A stretch of DNA of 64,000 nt, from assembly GCF_012317385.1 (NCBI RefSeq), contig NZ_CP051144.1, positions 1 to 64,000 on the forward strand. Direction: 5' to 3'. A model generated the notes under the pieces. It was given only the letters and a program-made list of their open reading frames with translations. It was not told the DNA's origin and ran no database searches. Shown here in pieces: positions 42,404-51,502 of this stretch; the first letter of the stretch is position 1, and every line of letters begins with the position of its first letter. The position numbers and the translations under genes were made by a program. The stretch comes from Romboutsia sp. CE17. Its GTDB lineage: Bacteria; Bacillota; Clostridia; Peptostreptococcales; Peptostreptococcaceae.

Positions 42404-42859
42404 TTGTCAGGTAAAAAAGTATTAGCTACAAATAGAAAAGCAAGACATGAGTATTTTATAGAAGAAACTTATGAATGCGGTATAGAGCTTAAAGGAACAG
42501 AGGTAAAGTCTATAAGACAAGGTAAGGTAAACTTAACTGATGGATTTGCATCTGTTGATAATAGCGAAGTATTTTTAAAACAAGTTCATATAAGTCCTTA
42601 TGAGCAAGGAAATAGATTTAATGTTGATCCTTTAAGAACAAGAAAGTTATTACTTCACAAAAGTGAGATAAGAAAGCTTATAGGGGCAACTACTATAAAA
42701 GGTTATTCTCTTATACCACTTAGCATGTATTTAGTACGTGGTAAGGTTAAGATAGAGTTAGCTTTAGCAAAAGGTAAGAAGTTATACGATAAGCGTCAAG
42801 ACTTAGCTAAGAAAGATGCTCAAAGACGTATAGAAAGAGAAATAGCTGGAAGATACTAA
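42404..42859 (+). CDS. smpB: tmRNA-binding protein SmpB
   Basis: 151-residue OB-fold protein that delivers tmRNA to stalled ribosomes. It begins [16 protein letters not shown], has EAYECG-like [16 protein letters not shown] near residue 20 and ends with the basic tail [18 protein letters not shown]. The start is a TTG at 42404, 6 bp after AAGGTG; a GTG at 42395 overlaps that site and would add three residues. ssrA follows after 140 bp. Confidence 0.95.
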   Translation: MSGKKVLATNRKARHEYFIEETYECGIELKGTEVKSIRQGKVNLTDGFASVDNSEVFLKQVHISPYEQGNRFNVDPLRTRKLLLHKSEIRKLIGATTIKGYSLIPLSMYLVRGKVKIELALAKGKKLYDKRQDLAKKDAQRRIEREIAGRY

Positions 42860-42890
42860 TTAATGTTTCCTAAAAATCCATTAACTAACA

Positions 42891-42919
42891 TTGATTTTTG
42901 GTAGCAAAAATATTATATT
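42891..42919 (+). promoter_or_regulatory. ssrA promoter
   Basis: TTGATT at 42891-42896, 17 bp, TATATT at 42914-42919. A start near 42926 would give a precursor leader of about 74 nt before the mature 5' end at 43000, to be removed by RNase P. Confidence 0.6.
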
Positions 42920-42999
42920 ATATACATCAAGAAAAACAACTGAATAAAGAAATGGTGAAGTTTGCGATAAAAACAGTCTCTAAGACTTTAAACTACCAC

Positions 43000-43351
43000 G
43001 GGGGCGTAAAGGTTTCGACGTGGGTTTGGAACTTGGGGCTGCGTGCCGTGTTACTCTGGGTCACGTAAAAACTGGGGAACTTAAAATAAACGCAAACGAT
43101 AATTACGCTTTAGCAGCTTAATTGACTGCTCGTCCCGCCTAAGCCCTCCTGCCGGCTAGGCCTGGACGTCATCTATGCAGGGTACTACTTTTGGGGTGTC
43201 TCGACCAAAAGCGGATTAATCGAGACTGGCTAATCACATAGCCTGCCACTTGGCGATGTGAAAGGCGAGATGCTAATAAAGTTGGCTACGCACGTAGATG
43301 CAACGAGGAAAAGACTTGCGGACAGGGGTTCGACTCCCCTCGTCTCCACCA
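43000..43351 (+). ncRNA. ssrA: Transfer-messenger RNA
   Basis: One-piece tmRNA of about 352 nt. The 5' end GGGGGCG (43000-43006) pairs with CGTCTCC (43341-43347), followed by ACCA. GTAAAGGTTTCGACG after the acceptor strand and the T arm GGGGTTCGACTCCCC are typical. The resume codon and tag are at 43092-43121: ANDNYALAA then TAA, a standard hydrophobic degradation tag. The last 12 nt of the gene lie inside the 19-bp att repeat, so the gene is intact although an island is inserted at its 3' end. Confidence 0.97.
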
Positions 43352-43358
43352 TTGAAAT
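43340..43358 (+). repeat. attL of the ssrA island
   Basis: TCGTCTCCACCATTGAAAT, 19 bp, spans the 3' end of ssrA and its first flanking bases. An exact copy is at 63661-63679. The repeat is in direct orientation and encloses about 20.3 kb. Confidence 0.9.
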
Positions 43359-43364
43359 CCACGA

Positions 43365-43402
43365 AAAACACATTGACAATTTTGTCAATGTGTTTTTTTT
43401 AT
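43365..43402 (+). terminator. Terminator next to attL
   Basis: AACACATTGACAA and TTGTCAATGTGTT form a perfect stem with a long T run. It lies 7 bp inside the island and now ends ssrA transcription. The original ssrA terminator is presumably the one beyond attR. Confidence 0.9.
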
Positions 43403-43410
43403 TTGATAGA

Positions 43411-44511
43411 TTGTCAATATAAGTGCAACACTTTATATTCATGTTACATCAAATACCTCTGCAGGTGTCTTATATCCAAGACACTTGCGAGGTCTATTAT
43501 TTATTATGGTAACAATATTATCAAGTTCTTTCTGATTTATAGAAGAAAAATCAAACTTTTTAGGGTAAAACTCTCTTAATAATCCATTTGTATTTTCATT
43601 TGTCCCCCTTTGCCAAGAAGCATACGCATCTGCAAAGTAGACATCTATATTTAGTGTATTTTCAATATCTACATACCCTGAAAACTCTTTACCTCTATCA
43701 ACTGTAAATGTTTTAATTAAATTAGTTGGAATATCTTTAAAAGCAGTAAAGCAATGGAAGTTGAATGTTGAAGATTTCCTATTTTCCATAACTTGAGCTA
43801 TTAAAAATCTACTTTTCCTCTCGACAAAAGTTGAAAGGCAAGCTTTTGATTTTCCTCTGCTAGATACAACAGTATCTAGTTCCCAATGTCCTATAGTTTC
43901 TCTTTTTCGAACTTCTTTGGGTCTATCTTTAATACTTTTGCCTATATTAAATTTACCTCTAGTCTCTTTAGGATTTAGTGATTTTCATTTTCTTCTTAAT
44001 CTATTCACATTTCCTTTTGCAATAATTTTTTGATATAGCCATCTATATATTGTTTTAAAACCGATTTTCATAGATTTATCATCTTGGTAATCTAGGCGTA
44101 GCCTACCGGCTATTTGCTCTGGTGACCAAGTTTTCTCTAATCCATCTTCTATATATTTAATTAATGTAGGGTTACTTGATTTTCCTTTTGCTCCGCAATT
44201 TTTTCTATTTTTAGCGTAATTTTCACATGCAATATGTGCTAGATATTTACCATTAGTAGAATTTCTCTTAACTTCTCTTGAAATAGTAGATACATTTCGA
44301 TTTAAATGTTTTGCAATTTTTCTTAGACTCAATCCTAAACTTAGGAAATTTGCTATGCAGCATCTTTCATTTGTGGTAATATGTTTGTAGTTCATAAATT
44401 TATGTCCTTTCATGTAAAGTAGTTTTGTGGTTATTATTACTGTAACATGAACATAAACTCATGAACTATTTTTTTACATATTTTTAGATGTTGCACTTAA
44501 TATGATAATTT
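43411..44511 (-). mobile_element. IS30-family insertion sequence (edges approximate)
   Basis: The transposase reading frame is flanked by imperfect inverted ends sharing AAGTGCAACA: 43421-43430 on the plus strand and its complement at 44489-44498. TCA-AT-rich sequence outside this core is partly conserved as well. No clear target duplication was identified. Confidence 0.75.
43439..44413 (-). pseudogene. IS30-family transposase with in-frame stop
   Basis: One continuous minus-strand frame of 325 codons broken only by TGA at 43985-43987. The upstream part (from 44413) has the N-terminal HTH (LSLGLSLRKIAKHLNRNVSTISREVKR region, residues about 25-50). The downstream part has the DDE catalytic domain: HWELDTV, FTVDRGKEFSGY and NENTNGLLREF supply Asp, Asp and Glu. 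The stop sits in the linker after RLRRK. It is probably inactive unless the stop is read through; a sequencing error is possible. Confidence 0.85.
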
Positions 44512-44525
44512 ATCATTTATAAACA

Positions 44526-44570
44526 TTACATAGATGTAATACTTATGTAAGGTTTGAAGATAGTTATACT
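44526..44570 (+). promoter_or_regulatory. BceR-type box and promoter of uppP
   Basis: TTACATAGATGTAA at 44526-44539 is an inverted repeat TTACA-N4-TGTAA, the form known for BceR-like regulators of B. subtilis. TATACT at 44565-44570 serves as -10. The box, the following ATGTAAGGTTTG stretch and the spacing are repeated almost exactly upstream of the BceA-like gene at 47377-47421. Confidence 0.75.
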
Positions 44571-44631
44571 ATAGTATTTAAAGTAAAATTCTTATATGAG
44601 AAAAATTATATAAGAAAAGAGGATTAAAGAA

Positions 44632-45459
44632 ATGGAATTAATAGAAATATTTAAAGCTATAATTTTAGGTATTATAGAAGGAATAACAGAATGGATACCG
44701 ATAAGCAGTACAGGTCACATGATACTAGTAGACGAATTTTTACAGATAGGAATGTCAGATGCGTTCAAAGAAATGTTTTTTGTTGTAATACAATTAGGTG
44801 CAATAATGGCGGTAGTAGTTTTATATTGGAAAAAGATATTTCCTTTTTCATTTAAAGAAAATTCATTTATAAAAAAAGACATAATAACAATGTGGATAAA
44901 AATAGTCATAGCTTGTATCCCAGCAGCAATTGTTGGTATATTATTTGATGATAAGATAAACTTATTATTTTATAATTTTCAATCAGTAGCTATAGCTCTT
45001 ATAGTATTTGGAATTTTGTTTATCGTAGTAGAGAATTATAACAAAGACAGAAGCTCTATAGCAAAAAATATAAATCAATTAACTTATAAGATGGCAATAA
45101 TTATAGGTTTATTTCAATTAATAGCAGCTATTTTTCCAGGAACATCTCGCTCAGGAGCAACTATATTAGGAGCTTTATTAATAGGGGTATCTAGGGAAGT
45201 AGCAGCTGAATTTACATTCTTTTTAGCTATACCAGTAATGTTTGGAGCTAGTTTGCTTAAATTGATTAAGTTTGGCGTTGTATTTACTGGTTTTGAATTT
45301 ATAGTATTATCAGTAGGTATGATAGTCGCGTTTGTAGTTTCATTACTAACTATTAAATTGCTTGTAGGATACATTAAAAAACATAATTTTAAAATATTTG
45401 GATGGTATAGGATATTACTTGGGTGTATATTGCTAATATACTATTTTACTATTATGTAA
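44632..45459 (+). CDS. uppP: Undecaprenyl-diphosphate phosphatase (UppP/BacA)
   Basis: 275-residue membrane phosphatase that recycles the lipid carrier of peptidoglycan synthesis; extra copies give bacitracin resistance. Motifs GIIEGITEWIPISSTGHMIL near residue 13 and FPGTSRSGATI near 168 form the active site. About eight membrane segments. It shares a BceR-type control region with the ABC transporter genes downstream, so it is part of the same response. A terminator follows. Confidence 0.95.
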   Translation: MELIEIFKAIILGIIEGITEWIPISSTGHMILVDEFLQIGMSDAFKEMFFVVIQLGAIMAVVVLYWKKIFPFSFKENSFIKKDIITMWIKIVIACIPAAIVGILFDDKINLLFYNFQSVAIALIVFGILFIVVENYNKDRSSIAKNINQLTYKMAIIIGLFQLIAAIFPGTSRSGATILGALLIGVSREVAAEFTFFLAIPVMFGASLLKLIKFGVVFTGFEFIVLSVGMIVAFVVSLLTIKLLVGYIKKHNFKIFGWYRILLGCILLIYYFTIM

Positions 45460-45476
45460 AATTAATTATTATAGAT

Positions 45477-45514
45477 AAAGCTATGGCAATAATGATAATG
45501 CTATAGCTTTATTT
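45477..45514 (+). terminator. Terminator after uppP
   Basis: AAAGCTATGGCA and TGCTATAGCTTT pair with one bulge and are followed by ATTTAC; moderately strong. Confidence 0.7.
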
Positions 45515-45519
45515 ACTAT

Positions 45520-45589
45520 AAAAAGTGGTATACTAACTATGAATACAAATTATTAAAAAGTGGTATACTAACTATGAATACAAATTATT
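45520..45589 (+). repeat. Two perfect 35-bp tandem repeats carrying an extended -10
   Basis: The units 45520-45554 and 45555-45589 are identical. Each contains TGGTATACT, an extended -10 element. The repeats lie 41 bp before the response regulator start, so the regulator gene may have a duplicated promoter. Confidence 0.8.
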
Positions 45590-45629
45590 AAAATATGGTA
45601 AATATTAAGCGTTGATATGGAGTGAATAT

Positions 45630-46322
45630 ATGAATAATAGGATTTATATTATAGAGGACGATATTTCTATAAGTACATTGTTAAAAGATTACATAGATAG
45701 ATACGGGTTTGAGGGAGTTATAGCAACAAACTTTAATAATATAATAGAAGAATTTGAGGTATGTAGACCCAGTCTAATATTATTAGATATAAATTTACCC
45801 AAATTTGATGGGTTTTATTGGTGTACAAAGATAAGACAAAAATCAAATGTACCTATAATATTTATATCAGCAAGGGAAAGTGGAATGGATCAAATCAGAG
45901 CATTAGAAAGTGGTGGAGATGATTATATAACCAAGCCATTTCAATATGAGGTAGTAATAGCAAAAATTAAAAGTCATATGAGAAGGTCTTACGGAGAATA
46001 TGCTCCAAAGCTAAATGAAAGAATAGTAGAATTAGATGGACTTAAATTTTACCCTGAAAGATTGGAAGTAGAATTTGAGGATAAAAATGTAATCATAACT
46101 AAAAAAGAAGGGATATTACTTGAATGTCTTATAAAAAAATATCCAAAAGTAGTTGGTAGAGATTATTTATTAGAAAAAATATGGGATGATATTGAATTTG
46201 TAGAGGAAAATACACTAAATGTTAATGTAAGTAGAATTAGAAAAAGACTTAATGATTTAGGAATAGAAGATGCCGTGAATACAGTAAGAGGGGTTGGCTA
46301 CAAATTAAATAAGAATTGGTAG
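45630..46322 (+). CDS. BceR-like response regulator
   Basis: 230-residue OmpR-type regulator: receiver domain (residues 1-115; phospho-Asp in LILLDIN near 52; Lys in ITKPFQYEV near 103) and a C-terminal winged helix ending VRGVGYKLNK. The ATG at 45630 has GGAGTGA about 6 bp upstream; an earlier in-frame start at 45612 has no site. It partners the kinase 9 bp downstream. By family it responds to bacitracin or peptide antibiotics through flux sensing by the BceAB transporter and should bind the two TTACA-N4-TGTAA boxes. Confidence 0.92.
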   Translation: MNNRIYIIEDDISISTLLKDYIDRYGFEGVIATNFNNIIEEFEVCRPSLILLDINLPKFDGFYWCTKIRQKSNVPIIFISARESGMDQIRALESGGDDYITKPFQYEVVIAKIKSHMRRSYGEYAPKLNERIVELDGLKFYPERLEVEFEDKNVIITKKEGILLECLIKKYPKVVGRDYLLEKIWDDIEFVEENTLNVNVSRIRKRLNDLGIEDAVNTVRGVGYKLNKNW

Positions 46323-46331
46323 GATTATAAT

Positions 46332-47312
46332 ATGAAATTATTTATGAATGAATACAAAGGATATATATTCACTTATTATGCAGGGCTTATAATAACTCTT
46401 ATGTATTGTAAACTTATGAATTTTATAAAAGCATCAGAGATAATCTATATATTATTATTTAATACTTTTATTGTAAGTAGCTTTATAATCTACAAGTACA
46501 TAACAACTAAAAGAGCTTATGAAGTTTTTGAAAAAGGCATAGAAAATTTAGATGAATCTATATTAGATTTAGGAAAATCACCTATAGGAAAAAATGTATC
46601 TAATATGTTAAATCAACAATATAATCAATATAGATTAAAGATACAAGAACAAAATAAAATACATAACGATCATTTAACTTTTATTAATCATTGGATTCAT
46701 CAGATGAAAACTCCAGTATCTGTAATCAATCTTTTGCTACAAGAATATGAAGGTGAAGAGGTATCATCAAATATACAGCAAGAGTTAGACAAAATAGATA
46801 AAGGACTTAATATGGCAATGTATTTTGCTAGATTAGATCAGTTTCAAAAAGATTTCTCAGTGGAAAAAGTTAATTTATATAATGATGTGATAGAACTGGT
46901 AAATAAAGAAAGACGATTATTTATTAAAAATAGAATAATTCCTAAAGTAGAATTGGACAAGGATTTAGTGGTCTATAGTGATAAAAAGTGGCTAAGATTT
47001 ATAATAGAACAAATAATAATAAATGGTGTAAAGTACTCAAAAGATTATGGTAAGTATTTGATTATAAAAAATATAGAAAATAGTGAATACATAATAATTA
47101 ATATAATAGATGAAGGAATTGGTATACCTAAAAAAGATATAAAAAGGGTATTTGAACCATTTTTTACAGGAAAAAATGGACGTAAGTTTGGAGAATCAAC
47201 AGGTATGGGGTTATATATAGTAAAAAAAGTATGTGACAACTTAGGTCATAGAGTAGAAATAAAATCAGAAATCGAAAAAGGAACACGAGTATCAATATTA
47301 TTTAAGAAATAA
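46332..47312 (+). CDS. BceS-like intramembrane-sensing histidine kinase
   Basis: 326 residues. Two membrane helices near the N terminus (about residues 12-28 and 37-56) with almost no extracellular loop, the hallmark of BceS-type kinases. The H-box is INHWIHQMKTPVSV near residue 120. N, G1 and G2 ATPase motifs follow (IIINGVKYS, DEGIGIPKKD, GMGLYIVKKV). It lacks its own sensor domain and depends on the cognate ABC transporter for signal input in this family. Confidence 0.93.
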   Translation: MKLFMNEYKGYIFTYYAGLIITLMYCKLMNFIKASEIIYILLFNTFIVSSFIIYKYITTKRAYEVFEKGIENLDESILDLGKSPIGKNVSNMLNQQYNQYRLKIQEQNKIHNDHLTFINHWIHQMKTPVSVINLLLQEYEGEEVSSNIQQELDKIDKGLNMAMYFARLDQFQKDFSVEKVNLYNDVIELVNKERRLFIKNRIIPKVELDKDLVVYSDKKWLRFIIEQIIINGVKYSKDYGKYLIIKNIENSEYIIINIIDEGIGIPKKDIKRVFEPFFTGKNGRKFGESTGMGLYIVKKVCDNLGHRVEIKSEIEKGTRVSILFKK

Positions 47313-47376
47313 GGGAGGTCAATAGTGTATAAGATGTTTGCTTTTTAAATATATAAAAAACAAATATAAGTAAACC

Positions 47377-47421
47377 TTACACAGATGTAATGTATATGTA
47401 AGGTTTGTAGATAGTGATATT
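47377..47421 (+). promoter_or_regulatory. BceR-type box and promoter of the ABC genes
   Basis: TTACACAGATGTAA at 47377-47390 with GATATT at the same 39-bp offset as the -10 of uppP. The surrounding ATGTAAGGTTTG and GATAGT-ATA segments match the uppP region. Confidence 0.75.
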
Positions 47422-47484
47422 TTAATATCTAAATTAAAATTGATGTATAAAGAAATTCAATAAATTTAGAGAAGGAGAACAATC

Positions 47485-48231
47485 GTGGATATTTTAAAAG
47501 TAAACAATTTAAGTAAAGTATATGGTAAGAAGATAGTTTCAAATGTATTAAATAATATAAGTTTTTCTATAGAGAATGGAGAATTCGTAGGTATAATGGG
47601 TCCAAGTGGGAGTGGAAAAACTACATTATTAAATTTGATTTCAACTATAGATAAGCCAACTTCAGGAGAGATTATATTAAAAGATAAAGAGCCACATAAA
47701 TTAAAAGGTGATCAACTTGCACTATTTAGAAGAAGAGAGCTTGGGTTTGTATTTCAGGATTATAATTTACTAGATACTTTAACTATAGGCGAGAATATAG
47801 TATTACCATTAACTTTAGAAAATGTGCCTACAAAAGAGCAAGATGATAAATTAAAAAAGGTATCAATAATATTAGGAATAGAAGATTTGTTAAATAAAAG
47901 AACCTTTGAAGTATCAGGAGGTCAAGCTCAAAGAACTGCTATTGCAAGAGCTTTAATAAATAATCCTTCGATAGTTTTGGCGGATGAACCAACAGGAAAT
48001 TTAGATTCAAAATCAGCAAAAAATGTTATGGAGTTATTAGAAAAAATAAATAAGGAAGAAAAAGTAACGACTATGATGGTAACTCATGACCCAGTGGCAG
48101 CAAGCTATTGCAATAGAATATTGTTCATAAAAGATGGTGTAATATACAATGAAATTTATAAGTCTGATAACAGAATACAGTTCTATCAAGAAATAATGGA
48201 TGTACTTTCTTTATTAGGGGGTACTAAGTAA
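47485..48231 (+). CDS. BceA-like ABC transporter ATPase
   Basis: 248-residue ATPase with Walker A GPSGSGKTTLLN near residue 39, the signature SGGQAQRTAIARAL near 143 and Walker B IVLADEPTGNLDS. QDYNLLDTLTIGENI is typical of the bacitracin and lantibiotic peptide group. The stop codon overlaps the ATG of the permease (TAATG at 48229-48233), indicating translational coupling. Confidence 0.94.
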   Translation: MDILKVNNLSKVYGKKIVSNVLNNISFSIENGEFVGIMGPSGSGKTTLLNLISTIDKPTSGEIILKDKEPHKLKGDQLALFRRRELGFVFQDYNLLDTLTIGENIVLPLTLENVPTKEQDDKLKKVSIILGIEDLLNKRTFEVSGGQAQRTAIARALINNPSIVLADEPTGNLDSKSAKNVMELLEKINKEEKVTTMMVTHDPVAASYCNRILFIKDGVIYNEIYKSDNRIQFYQEIMDVLSLLGGTK

Positions 48232-50108
48232 TGAATTTTACAGAATTTACGGTTAATAATGTAAAGCGAAATATTAAGTCTTATCTTGGATATTTTTTTA
48301 GTATACTTATATCTTCATCATTACTTTTTTCTTTCAATATGTTTGTAAATCACCCAGATTTAGATATTTCGTTATTTGATGATTATCTAATTTTAATGAT
48401 GAAAGTAACTACAATTATAATTTACTTATTTTTATTTCTATTTGTATTTTATTCAGCAAGTGTGTTTTTAAAAAGCAGAAATAAAGAGTTTGGTATTTTA
48501 TATACTATAGGAATATCAAAGAGACAAGTTAAAAAAATGATTTTTATTGAAAATTTAATAATGAATATCTTAGCATCAGCTTCTGGAATTTTGATAGGAG
48601 TGATTTTCGCTAAAATAGTGTTAGTTGCCATATCATCATTAATAGGGATAGAGAAATTAGAGTTTTATATTCCAATAAAATCTATGGGTGTAATTATTTT
48701 ATATTTTATACTGTTATCACTATTAACATCATACTTTATATACTTTGTAGTTAGGGAAGATAAAGTTATAAAATTACTTAAAGGAACACAAAAACCAAAG
48801 CCAGAACCAAAGTCATCACCTATATTAGCCATATTATGTGTTCTATTATTGGTAGTTGCGTATTGTAGAGCAGTTACAGTTACAGAATTAGAGCTAGTAA
48901 ATAGAATAGTACCAGTAATCTCTATGGTTATTGTAGGAACATATCTGTTATTTTCACAACTTAGTGTATTTGTGATAAAAAAGGTCAAAGAGAATAAGAG
49001 ATTTTATAAGAAAAATATTAATATGTTATGTATAGCAAACTTACATTATAAAGTAAAAGATAATACAAGGATGTTTTTTTTAGTAACAATAACTTCAGCA
49101 GTTGCATTTACCGCTATTGGATCAGTGTATTCATATTGGAAGGATCGAATAAACCAGGTGGAATTAGCCTATCCACAAGCAATATTCTATGCTACAGAAA
49201 GAGATAAATTAAATGGTATTGATGATGGATATTATAAATATAAGGTAGAGTTATTAGAATATTTATTGCAAAAAGAAAATATACATTATAATAAAACTGA
49301 AGGAGAAATGAAAACTTTATTTTCAAAAACTGAAAATAAAGCTATAAAAATAATTAGAGAGTCTAATTATATTCAGTTGGCAAAAGAAAAAGGATTGGAA
49401 ATAGTAGATTTAAAGTACGATGAAGCAATATCATTGTCAAAATCAAGTAGTAAGAAGAAAGATAACCTTATAAATATAGATAATAAATCTATAAAAGTAA
49501 AGAATGCTAATAAGTCTGTTATGCCAGCATATTACAGTTTGTATGTGGTTAAAGATGAGGTTTATAATAGTATAAATTCAGATTATATAGCAGATGAATT
49601 TGTAGCTATTGATACAAAAGATTATATGAAAACATTGAATGTAAGTAAAGCTTTTGAAAAAGTTTGTAAAGATGATGTAGGGTATAAGTTTTTATCTAAA
49701 TCTATTATGGTAGATTCAGCTAAAATAGCTTATTCAGTCCTTTTATTCTTATCGGTATTTATAGGATTGATATTCTTTGTTACTTCAAGTAGCTTTTTAT
49801 ATAATAAGCTTTATGTAGATTGCCAAGTTGATAAGAAAAAATATAGGAATCTTAATAAAATAGGACTAACTTATAAAGAGATAAAGAAAATATCAACAAT
49901 AGAGATAGGTACTTTATTTTTATTTCCTTATGTAGTTGCAGTTATACATTCTACCTTTGCACTTTTAGCACTTAAAAATGCTCTTGATGTAGATGTTGCA
50001 TCATCTTCATTTTTAGTTATGGGAAGCTTCTTTATAGTTTTACTTATATACTTCTTAATTGTAAGGCAAGGTTATTTAAATGAAATAAAAGAACATTTGG
50101 TAGATTAA
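48231..50108 (+). CDS. BceB-like ABC transporter permease
   Basis: 625 residues with 10 membrane helices in the BceB arrangement: two FtsX-like regions (EFGILYTIGISKRQVKK near 87) and a large extracellular domain of about 200 residues (near 300-500) between helices 7 and 8. In this family the domain recognises the antibiotic-lipid complex (for example bacitracin with undecaprenyl diphosphate) and the protein signals to the BceS kinase. Coupled to the ATPase gene. The specific antibiotic cannot be read, but uppP in the same regulon favours a target in the undecaprenyl cycle. Confidence 0.93.
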   Translation: MNFTEFTVNNVKRNIKSYLGYFFSILISSSLLFSFNMFVNHPDLDISLFDDYLILMMKVTTIIIYLFLFLFVFYSASVFLKSRNKEFGILYTIGISKRQVKKMIFIENLIMNILASASGILIGVIFAKIVLVAISSLIGIEKLEFYIPIKSMGVIILYFILLSLLTSYFIYFVVREDKVIKLLKGTQKPKPEPKSSPILAILCVLLLVVAYCRAVTVTELELVNRIVPVISMVIVGTYLLFSQLSVFVIKKVKENKRFYKKNINMLCIANLHYKVKDNTRMFFLVTITSAVAFTAIGSVYSYWKDRINQVELAYPQAIFYATERDKLNGIDDGYYKYKVELLEYLLQKENIHYNKTEGEMKTLFSKTENKAIKIIRESNYIQLAKEKGLEIVDLKYDEAISLSKSSSKKKDNLINIDNKSIKVKNANKSVMPAYYSLYVVKDEVYNSINSDYIADEFVAIDTKDYMKTLNVSKAFEKVCKDDVGYKFLSKSIMVDSAKIAYSVLLFLSVFIGLIFFVTSSSFLYNKLYVDCQVDKKKYRNLNKIGLTYKEIKKISTIEIGTLFLFPYVVAVIHSTFALLALKNALDVDVASSSFLVMGSFFIVLLIYFLIVRQGYLNEIKEHLVD

Positions 50109-50201
50109 ATTAATCGTGGATAAGATTATTGTAAAATAAGAGGAAAAAATATTTTTATGTAGAATAGTGCTGTATATTGATAAGAAAATTAAATTAATCT
50201 A

Positions 50202-51313
50202 TTGTGCTAGTTAAATTTAATTTCCAAATAAAGTAAAATGTTTTTTGCAAAAAAATAGACCCATAGTGACTAGTATTTGTAAATTTTATCCAAATACTAG
50301 TTCTTTTATTTTAGCTAAAGAATCATTTTTCCCCATTAATTTATTTATAAGAAAAGAAATGTTATGAGTTAAAACTTTTATTGAAGTTCTAGTTATAAAT
50401 CCTAGCATAGATTTACTCTTAACCTTATTTAAGTTTAATTGTTCTGTTAATTGAGAAAAGCTAGTTTCTATCCTTCTTCTTACCTTAAATATAAGTTGTC
50501 TTATTTCTTTTGGATAGTTTTCTTTACTATTTCCTCTTTTTAAAAACAATAAATTTATGCCCTTTTCACTATTTAATTCAGGCGTTAGCCTTTTATTAAC
50601 GTATCCCTTATCACCTATAATAGAAATAGAACTATATTTGTAACATAAATCCCATACTGTATTTCTATCATCTACATTTGCTGGAGTTATGACGTAGTCA
50701 GTTAAAAAACCATCCACTGTAGTAAGTGCATGAAACTTAAATCCAAAATATATTTGTTTCTTTGAAGGGCATCTACCATAAGAGGCTTCGCCTTTAAAGC
50801 ATTTACTAAAATGTGCTCTACCGAACTCACATACTGGAATAGGCATATTATCTATAACTCTTATCTCATTAGAGTAAGATTGAATAGATAATGAAATATA
50901 TTCTCTGATTTCTTTAATTACAGCGTGGAGATTTCGTTTTGTTCTATTAAATCTAGTTCTATCGCCTAATTTTGGAAATAGTCTTGTATACTCTCTACTC
51001 AATAAACTAAAGAATGCTTTTTCTGAATCAATAGTTAAAAGTTCTCCAACTATACTTATAGTTATTATCTCACTATCTGAAAGTTTGCTATCCTTAATAT
51101 TACGTCTGTTTCTAATACTTATAGGGATAATATCATTGTATATATCATCAACTATTGTAAAAATTATAGTAAATAAGTCAGTTAAATTTTTTACCTCTTG
51201 GATATAATAATTATTAAGCTCCAACATATAGTAACCCTCCTTTAGATTGGTGATGTAATCTTAGGATACTATATTTGTTGGAGTTTTATTATTGTAAAAA
51301 TTAACTAGCACAA
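50202..51313 (-). mobile_element. IS982-family insertion sequence
   Basis: Inverted ends share TTGTGCTAGTTAA: 50202-50214 on the plus strand and its complement ending at 51313. The transposase fills the interior. No convincing target duplication was seen. It closes the Bce cassette on its right side. Confidence 0.85.
50286..51227 (-). CDS. IS982-family transposase
   Basis: 313-residue DDE transposase, full length and apparently intact. N-terminal region with SDSEIITISIVGELL near residue 50; VIDNMPIPVCEFGRAHFSKCF near 125; GFKFHALTTVDGFLTDYVITPANVDDR near 167; GDKGYVNKRL near 205; and VRRRIETSFSQLTEQ near 250 supply the catalytic acidic residues in the usual spacing. GGAGGGTT precedes its start on the minus strand. 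Confidence 0.92.
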   Translation of the reverse strand: MLELNNYYIQEVKNLTDLFTIIFTIVDDIYNDIIPISIRNRRNIKDSKLSDSEIITISIVGELLTIDSEKAFFSLLSREYTRLFPKLGDRTRFNRTKRNLHAVIKEIREYISLSIQSYSNEIRVIDNMPIPVCEFGRAHFSKCFKGEASYGRCPSKKQIYFGFKFHALTTVDGFLTDYVITPANVDDRNTVWDLCYKYSSISIIGDKGYVNKRLTPELNSEKGINLLFLKRGNSKENYPKEIRQLIFKVRRRIETSFSQLTEQLNLNKVKSKSMLGFITRTSIKVLTHNISFLINKLMGKNDSLAKIKELVFG

Positions 51314-51432
51314 CGAGTTAATATAGTTTTACCATATATAGATAAACTGTTTTTAATTAAATTATAAATATATATTATATTAATGAATCTATATTAAATA
51401 GATAGTTGAGTAAGTAGTAATACCAAAAATAT

Positions 51433-51474
51433 TAAAAAGAGATGTTGGAAGAAGTACTGACATCCCTTTTTTAG
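51433..51474 (+). terminator. Hairpin with T run before small-gene block
   Basis: AGAGATGT and ACATCCCTTTTTT pair with a 14-nt loop and a T run follows. It separates the IS982 end from the phage-like block. Confidence 0.6.
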
Positions 51475-51502
51475 TACAACAAATTAAAAGGAGGAAGTTG
51501 AG

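Noticed and set aside
43298-43579. Open frames crossing tmRNA and attL
   Set aside because: They run through the RNA gene, terminator and IS end and have no coding features.
43985-43987. Selenocysteine at the TGA of the IS30 transposase
   Set aside because: IS30 transposases do not use selenocysteine, and the position is in a linker; a nonsense mutation is simpler.
45520-45589. CRISPR array
   Set aside because: There are only two adjacent identical units with no spacers; no CRISPR array or cas gene is present in the window.
47313-47348. Short frame of 7 codons with GGGAGG after the BceS-like kinase gene
   Set aside because: Too short to support as a gene; it may be a chance remnant.
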